A stretch of DNA of 64,000 bases. It comes from Collybia mongolica (lineage: Eukaryota; Basidiomycota; Agaricomycetes; Agaricales; Clitocybaceae). The notes beneath the pieces are model-generated. The model was not told the origin of the DNA, searched no databases, and saw only the letters and a program-made list of their open reading frames with translations. Numbering within the stretch: the first letter of the stretch is position 1; every line of letters starts with the position of its first letter. This document shows positions 58,734 to 64,000 of this stretch, in pieces. The stretch covers positions 1,488,001-1,552,000 of the forward strand of contig JAAXNY010000011.1 in the NCBI GenBank assembly GCA_013420905.1, written 5' to 3'. The translations under genes and the position numbers were made by a program.

Positions 58734-59996
58734 GAAATATTATGAAGATATCATAACACAAAACCAGGAGGACACCTAGGCCAATACAAAACACAAGAGT
58801 TAATCAGTCGAGAGTACCAGTGGCCAGGAATGGGAGTATTCATTAAAAACTATGTCAATGGCTGTGCTACATGCCAACAAATGAAAGTCAATACACACCC
58901 AACAAGACCAGGGTTAATACCAATCGCAACAAATGGAGAACCACACCCTTTCTCATTTGTCACAGCCGACTTTGTCATGGACCTGCCAGAAAACAATGGA
59001 AAAGACAGTCTCATGGTCATGGTAGATCATGGCCTTACAAAGGGGGTAATTTCTATCCCTTGCACCAAAACAATTGATGCCTTAGGAACAGCAAACCTTT
59101 ACCTGGAACATGTCTACAAAAGATTCGGATTACCTGACACCTTCTTATCCGATTGAGGCCCTCAATTTGCGGCAAAAGTCTTCAAAGAACTAGGAAAACT
59201 CCTTGGAATCAAGCTTGTAATGAGCATGGCATATCACCCACAAACGGATGGAGAAACAGAACAATTAAATCAAGAGCTCAAAATCTATTTCCGCATGTTC
59301 TGCCAGAACAACCCAGCAATATGGAAGGATCTTAACCCAATCGCAGAATTTGCGCATAATCAAAGAACACACTCCACAATGAAAAGATCCCCATTCTTCC
59401 TTATGATGGGATACAAACCACAGGCAATTCCATCAGCATTCCAGAAGACAAACGTTCCAAGTGTGGAGCAATGGATGATCAAACTCAATAGAGCAAGAGA
59501 AGAAGCCATGGCAGCACATGACTTGGCAAGAATAAAAGTTGCAGAAAGGACAACACAAGGTTTCACTCCATTCAAATGAGGAGAACACATTTGGTTAGAA
59601 GGAACAAACCTTTGAATCCCCTATCCTTCAAAGAAACTAGCACCAAAATGAGAAGGACCCTTTGAAATTCAAGAAGTCTGTGGACCAGTAACGTACAAAC
59701 TGAAACTTCCATCACAATGGAAGATCCACCCCGTGTTTCATGCTTCCCTTCTTACACCATACAAGGAAACCAACACCCATGGACCCAATTTCTTAGAACC
59801 TCCACCAGACCTTGTGGATCAAAACGAAGAGTACAAAGTAGAAGGAATTATCAATCACCAACAACAAGGCCAAGGCTTCCAATGCCTCGTGAAATGGAAA
59901 GGTTACTCATCAGCCCACAACACATGGGAACCCAAAAACCATTTAAAAGGAGCTCAAACAATACTGCAATCCTACCAGAAGCTACATTGCCTCTAA
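58734..59996 (+). pseudogene. Ty3 element 1 pol: integrase and chromodomain
   Basis: Integrase zinc domain (EDIITQNQEDT region, then GVFIKNYVNGCATCQQMK), core VTADFVMDLPENNGKDSLMV, FGLPDTFLSD followed by TGA, then HPQTDGETEQLNQELKIYF. The segment 59580-59650 has three more TGA (FK*GEH, NL*IPY, PK*EGP). The C-terminal chromodomain reads EEYKVEGIINHQQQGQGFQC and WKGYSSAHNTWEPKNHLK, ending HCL at 59996. Chromodomains of this type steer integration to chromatin carrying particular histone marks. Confidence 0.88.
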
Positions 59997-60044
59997 CAAA
60001 CCACTGCTTTTACACCATCCTCAACAAGTTTTCAAACCTTCAAT

Positions 60045-61066
60045 GATCATGTCCTCCCTGACTATCAACAACTTTTACATCGCCACTGCCACCCCTCTTA
60101 CAAATCCCCCCAACACTCCAATCATCAACATTGCATCTCAAGAGCGCCTTGAACTGACTTGAAAGATCATGCGTTGCCAGAAATTCTTATCATGGTTCAT
60201 GCACGAAGAACATCGTGAATGAATGATCCAAACATTCAATCAACCACCATACGACAAACTTGTCAAATTAGTCAAGAAGTATTTGGAAATCAGAGAAATG
60301 TTATACAACCAAACCGCAGATATCAGTTTAGCTTTAGATCAAACCACTGAAGAACTAGTTGACACACAAGAATTTCAAATCCTAGAAGATCTAATTCCAT
60401 TATTACAAGATGGGATTCGACTCCCAACATCCACACCTTTGACACCCACAGAATCAAACAAAGGAACTTTAAATGTCAATGAAGGAGTACAAACATCACC
60501 TCCTATTACACCAACACCTTTGGCCCCTAACTCCCCCATTTACCAACCCAAACCTCTTCCAATCCCGCCCTTTCGCGAACCATCCCCTTCACCCTCGCAA
60601 TCTTCCACCCCTGATCCAGCAGATATGGTTCCAAACAAAGAAGTGTTTAAATATTTAACTGGTTGAAAAGGCACTAAATCAATCATCAAAAAGAAGAAAT
60701 CTCCTAAACCCATCTGGTACACAATGGATCCCCTCAACCATGCAGGAAGTCAAGAAAAACCCATCAACCTTACTCAAGTGGAACGGCATATCATTCACAA
60801 GAACGTACTGTGCGCTAAATGCCTCAATTTCAGACACTTGACAATAGATTGTGAAAAATATTATTGTCCAACATGTCATCAACCCACTCCAGGACATCAT
60901 CGTGAACGATGCCCCAAGAAACCTGTAACCCAAACAGTAGGGTATTATCACAACTGGCAACAATGAAATGGAGATGAACGAGAAGACGTAGATGATGGGA
61001 TTGATGACCCTTTTGACTACCCAGAAGCCATCGCAAACATGACAGGGGAGCCAATCAATTTCTGAA
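60045..61066 (+). pseudogene. Extra ORF3 of Ty3 element 1 (decayed)
   Basis: Collinear with the intact ORF3 at 48991-50004: MSSLTINNFYIATATPLTNP, YLEIREMLYNQTADISLALD, PNKEVFKYL, KKKKSPKPIWYTMDPLNHAG, the knuckle CAKCLNFRHLTIDC and the second cluster CPTCHQPTPGHHRERC, ending GEPINF. It carries four in-frame TGA codons (LT*KIM, RE*MIQ, TG*KGT, QQ*NGD). It confirms that ORF3 is a regular part of this Ty3 family. Confidence 0.85.
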
Positions 61067-61098
61067 GCTGGGACGCTTCAGAGATAGAGAGGGGGTAA

Positions 61099-61570
61099 TG
61101 TTACAAATTCCCTATTCACTCTTTTTCTTACACATCATTGATTACACACTGCTCACTAACATTGGCCGACTCTTATCTTTAGAAACCCATATATGCATTC
61201 TATTTCCCATGCTTACTCATCCCCTTATCTATATAACCAATAGCACTAATCTCTCCTATCTATACAACCAATAGCGTAAACCACGCTTATCTATGCTTAT
61301 TGGACTCCTACGTATATATAGGGATATTCTAGCTTAGTTAGTTCTTTAGCTTGACCTAGCTGAATTCACCTTATTCATCTACTCTTGACTCCTCGACACG
61401 AACTCAATCCTACTTGCCTTATGAAGGGAGTAGTGCATCTTTGATACAGACAATCTGACTTAGCCCTATTGAGGGAGTCATTAGATGTGGGACTTACAGA
61501 GTCAACGGTCTAGAACAAATGAACAATAAACCAGACTGATCTAGAGGATAAGGCCTAAACAGCCGTAACA
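61099..61570 (+). repeat. 3' LTR of Ty3 element 1
   Basis: 472 bases, same ends as the 5' LTR, preceded by a purine tract (gagatagagaggggg) and followed by a run of 13 G that contains the target duplication. Confidence 0.9.
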
Positions 61571-64000
61571 GGGGGGGGGGGGGCAGATGACAAAGCGCTG
61601 CGGAGCTAGGATGCTTGCACAACCGGAGTCAAACTAGCAAATGGAGCTGGAGCTCATTGTACACAGGCCGGAAGGGCCAATCTATGCCAGGGGGTGGGCC
61701 CCCTGCTGTGGTGCCCCACAGCAGGTGGTGGCTTCAAGTCCACTGATTATCCAGGTTCGCATGTTCAGGCAGGGAGCACCCTATAGCCGTCACTTAGAAC
61801 ACTGAGTACTGCCCCTAGCCTGTTTAGGACTAGGGAACATCAAACGCAAAGGTGCTCTTGTTCTCCAAGAGGAAGTCAACCAGCCACGCATGGCGCAGCT
61901 GATGGTTGGGTTTGTCTTCCCTTCCATGTTGTGGGCAGTTGTAGAGGACATGTTGTATGGTTTCCAGGGGAGCACTGCACCTACAGGTGACAGATTCCTC
62001 CTTGAAGAATTGGGCTCGGAACGCCCCAATTGGGGCATGTCCGGTGATGCATCGCACCACACAGGTGGTCAAAGCATGGCTGTGACCAGTTTTGCGCATC
62101 CATGGCCCATTATTTACATGGGTCGGAGTAAGTGGGGTGTCCTTTTTTGCATAGAGTGTCAAGAAATTGGAGCCAATATACTTTTTGGACTGGAAAAGAG
62201 ATTTCTAGCTGTTAAGCATGCGTGTGACTGCTTCACGTTGTGCAAAGTCAGCAGAGATAACCAGTGCTCCGCCCGCCTCAACGCGGGTCAAGACAGTGCT
62301 GATGTGTGCCAGTTGGTGGTCTTCAATCTCCACCCCATTCATAATGTGGTGGAGGTGGATCTTGTGGATGGCGCGGAGCTGCAGCCAAGGCAGCAGCACA
62401 TCACACACTTTGAGGGCGGACGCTTGACCTGAGTGGTGAGATGCATCAAGGGAGCGTTTAAGGGCATTGGTGGAGTTGGAGGAGATGTGGACATCATGTA
62501 TGTCCTCTAGTCCAATGTCAGCTGCCTGCCGGATGCCTTCCGCAATTGCTTGCAGCTCGGCGTCATCAGACATAGAGAGGCCGGTAGCATACCAGTCCTC
62601 ATATAGGTCCCCAGCATGCCAGACATGGTAGACCGCAACTGACTGCATGGGAGGGGGGGGAGTGGATGCATCAGTAACAATGCAGATGCTCCAGGGGGAA
62701 TGAGAGGCCTCATTGACAGCACTCTTCAGTGATGTGATGCAGTCTTTCATGAAGTCCTCACGGTGGTCACTGCCCTTGGGTGGGGGGGTGACGATATCGT
62801 AGACAATGTGACCAGGGAACAAGTCCTTGGGTCACATGCCCGGTTGGTTGAGTGGGTGGATAGGGTCTAGATCCACAGAGGAGAGGCCAAGATTAGACCA
62901 GGCCTCTACGACAGGCGATACGAGTTTCCCAAGCCTATGGATTGGGTTGCGGGTGTTGAGGGTCTCGACTGAGAATTTTTGGTTCCCATCGATGAGGTGA
63001 CAAAAGGCGTGTGAGGCCTGAAGTGCATGGGAGCAGACATGACTCCTTTCCACCAGCTTCTTAACATAAAGGTGGATGGGGGGGATGCCTGCAAGGGTCT
63101 TGGCAGCCCCATTTGGGGATGTCTTGAAGGCACCAGTGATCCAAAGGCAAGCGCGCCTTTGCATCTTCCGGAGGTTATCGAGGGGGCCTGCCATGCGGGC
63201 CCCCTTGTACATCCAGAGCCTGCTCCCGTATGTGGCAATGGGGAGAACACAGGCTCGGTAGAGCATCCATTTGTGCTTGGGCCTGAGCCCGCACACGGAG
63301 TTGCTGAGGGAGAGCATAGCCTTCATGGAAGTGAGGGCTTTGTTCGTGTATCACTTGATGTGTTCCCTAAATGTGAGGGGATGGTCAAAGAAGAACCCAA
63401 GGTAGTGCCAGATGGTGCCAGGTCGGAGGGGGGTGTCCCCAGTATATGGGGCATAGCCAAGGTTGATGTCAGGGTTGATATCGCTGTGTTTTTGAGAGAA
63501 GTGGAATCCCTCGGACTTGCTGCACTCAAGCACCAGACCCATTGCCTGGGTGAGCTTGAATACAACTTTGTAAGCTCTCTTGAGCTTGATAAGGTTCTGA
63601 TCAAACATGTCCAACTGCACTATGATGGTGCCATCGTCCACGTAGGAAATTAGAGAGGCTATGTGAACCCTCCATTCAAATTCCTTGAGGAGGGGTTCAA
63701 GGCATAGAGCAGAGAGGATAGGGGACAGGGCAGAGCCCTGTCCCAAACCAACGCTGGATGGGAAGAGTGGGGACAGTTTGTTGTCCCACGCATATCTAGT
63801 ATGACGATCAACGAGGTATGACCTGAAGAATGCAACCACTTCTGGCGCAAATCCCTGTCTCTCAAGGATGTGTAGGAGGACCTCATGGTTTACCGATGGA
63901 AAGAACTGAGCCAGGTCAAAAGCAACGATGCTTGTCTTGAGTTTAGCATGCCATCTGGACCGGACAACATGCATGAGGAAGCAACCAGCATCCTTAGTGG
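61571..64000 (-). mobile_element. LINE (non-LTR retrotransposon), 3' part, cut by the window end
   Basis: Minus strand. RT: AFDLAQFFPSVNHEVLLHIL, SVGLGQGSALSPILSALCLE and the catalytic SYVDDGTIIVQLD (63974-63351). It continues through the RT thumb (RACVLPIATYGSRLWMYKGA) to an RNase H domain (WSICIVTDAS ... SDDAELQAIAEGIRQA, 62822-62205) and a tail with a Cys/His pattern (CRCSAPLETIQHVLYNC). Stops: TGA after FREHIK, TGA after HPLNQPGM and TAG after MLNS, so the copy is dead. The 3' UTR occupies about 61571-61830. Its far end meets the right LTR of Ty3 element 1 in a G run. Confidence 0.88.

Larger units (their letters stand above)
31819..61570 (+). mobile_element. Ty3/gypsy LTR retrotransposon, element 1 (chromovirus type), host to several insertions
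   Basis: Bounded by LTRs 31819-32290 and 61099-61570 (472 bases each, TGTTACAAATTCC...GTAACA) and flanked by GGGGG on both sides. That duplication lies in a G run and is therefore weaker evidence. Order: LTR, gag, protease, RT, RNase H, integrase, chromodomain, extra ORF3, purine tract (about 61080-61096), LTR. Three insertions interrupt it: Copia at 33493, Ty3 element 2 at 48482, and a solo-LTR-like unit at about 57509. Without these it would be about 7 kb. pol and ORF3 contain many TGA stops, so it is inactive. Confidence 0.9.

Overview
The window reads as nuclear DNA of a basidiomycete fungus, most likely an agaricomycete. Evidence: genes with many short introns (about 45-65 bases, GT-AG with a few GC-AG and micro-exons), DUF6534-type membrane proteins, a NACHT-WD40 STAND protein, and agaricomycete-style Ty3, Copia, Helitron and LINE elements. 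No species can be named from sequence alone.

The left half (1-29715) is a host gene region. In order: the 3' part of an Ish1/Msc1-like nuclear-envelope stress protein (2-1525, +); a seven-helix-type membrane protein (2136-3477, +); a large protein with an inactive rhodanese-like module and a C-terminal dual-specificity phosphatase (4804-7478, +); an unrecognised ORF (7981-8688, -); a sugar transporter with two lesions (8980-11169, -); a foldback/MITE-like repeat (11703-12005); a broken coiled-coil repeat gene (12216-13053, +); a NACHT-WD40 NLR-like gene (13596-18021, +); a GH31 alpha-xylosidase (18358-21284, +); a DUF6534 membrane protein with a tandemly duplicated terminal exon (21670-23838, -); and a divergent pair of choline-phosphate cytidylyltransferase (25433-26894, -) and a YtcJ-like amidohydrolase (27152-29715, +).

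The right half (about 30050-64000) is a transposon nest whose order of assembly can be read from target-site duplications. Ty3 element 1 (31819-61570, +) holds a Copia element (33493-48107, -, TSD TGAAG) in its gag. The Copia holds a non-autonomous hAT-like element (37164-46441, TSD GGTACAAC) in its protease region, and that element holds two head-to-tail Helitrons (37381-45306). Ty3 element 1 also holds Ty3 element 2 in antisense (48482-55434, TSD ATTAG) in its protease and a solo-LTR-like insert (57509-58728) near its integrase. A LINE remnant lies to the left (30050-31276, -) and a longer LINE, cut by the window end, to the right (61571-64000, -).

Three points stand out. (1) Both Ty3 copies carry an extra ORF after the chromodomain, encoding a protein with CCHC zinc knuckles, and it is intact in element 2. 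(2) Nearly all premature stops in the Ty3 pols are TGA at arginine positions, and LTR and hAT copy differences are mostly CG to TG/CA, which points to decay of methylated CpG. (3) The Helitron insertion point can be read to the base because an unoccupied relative of its host element is present at 31277-31729.
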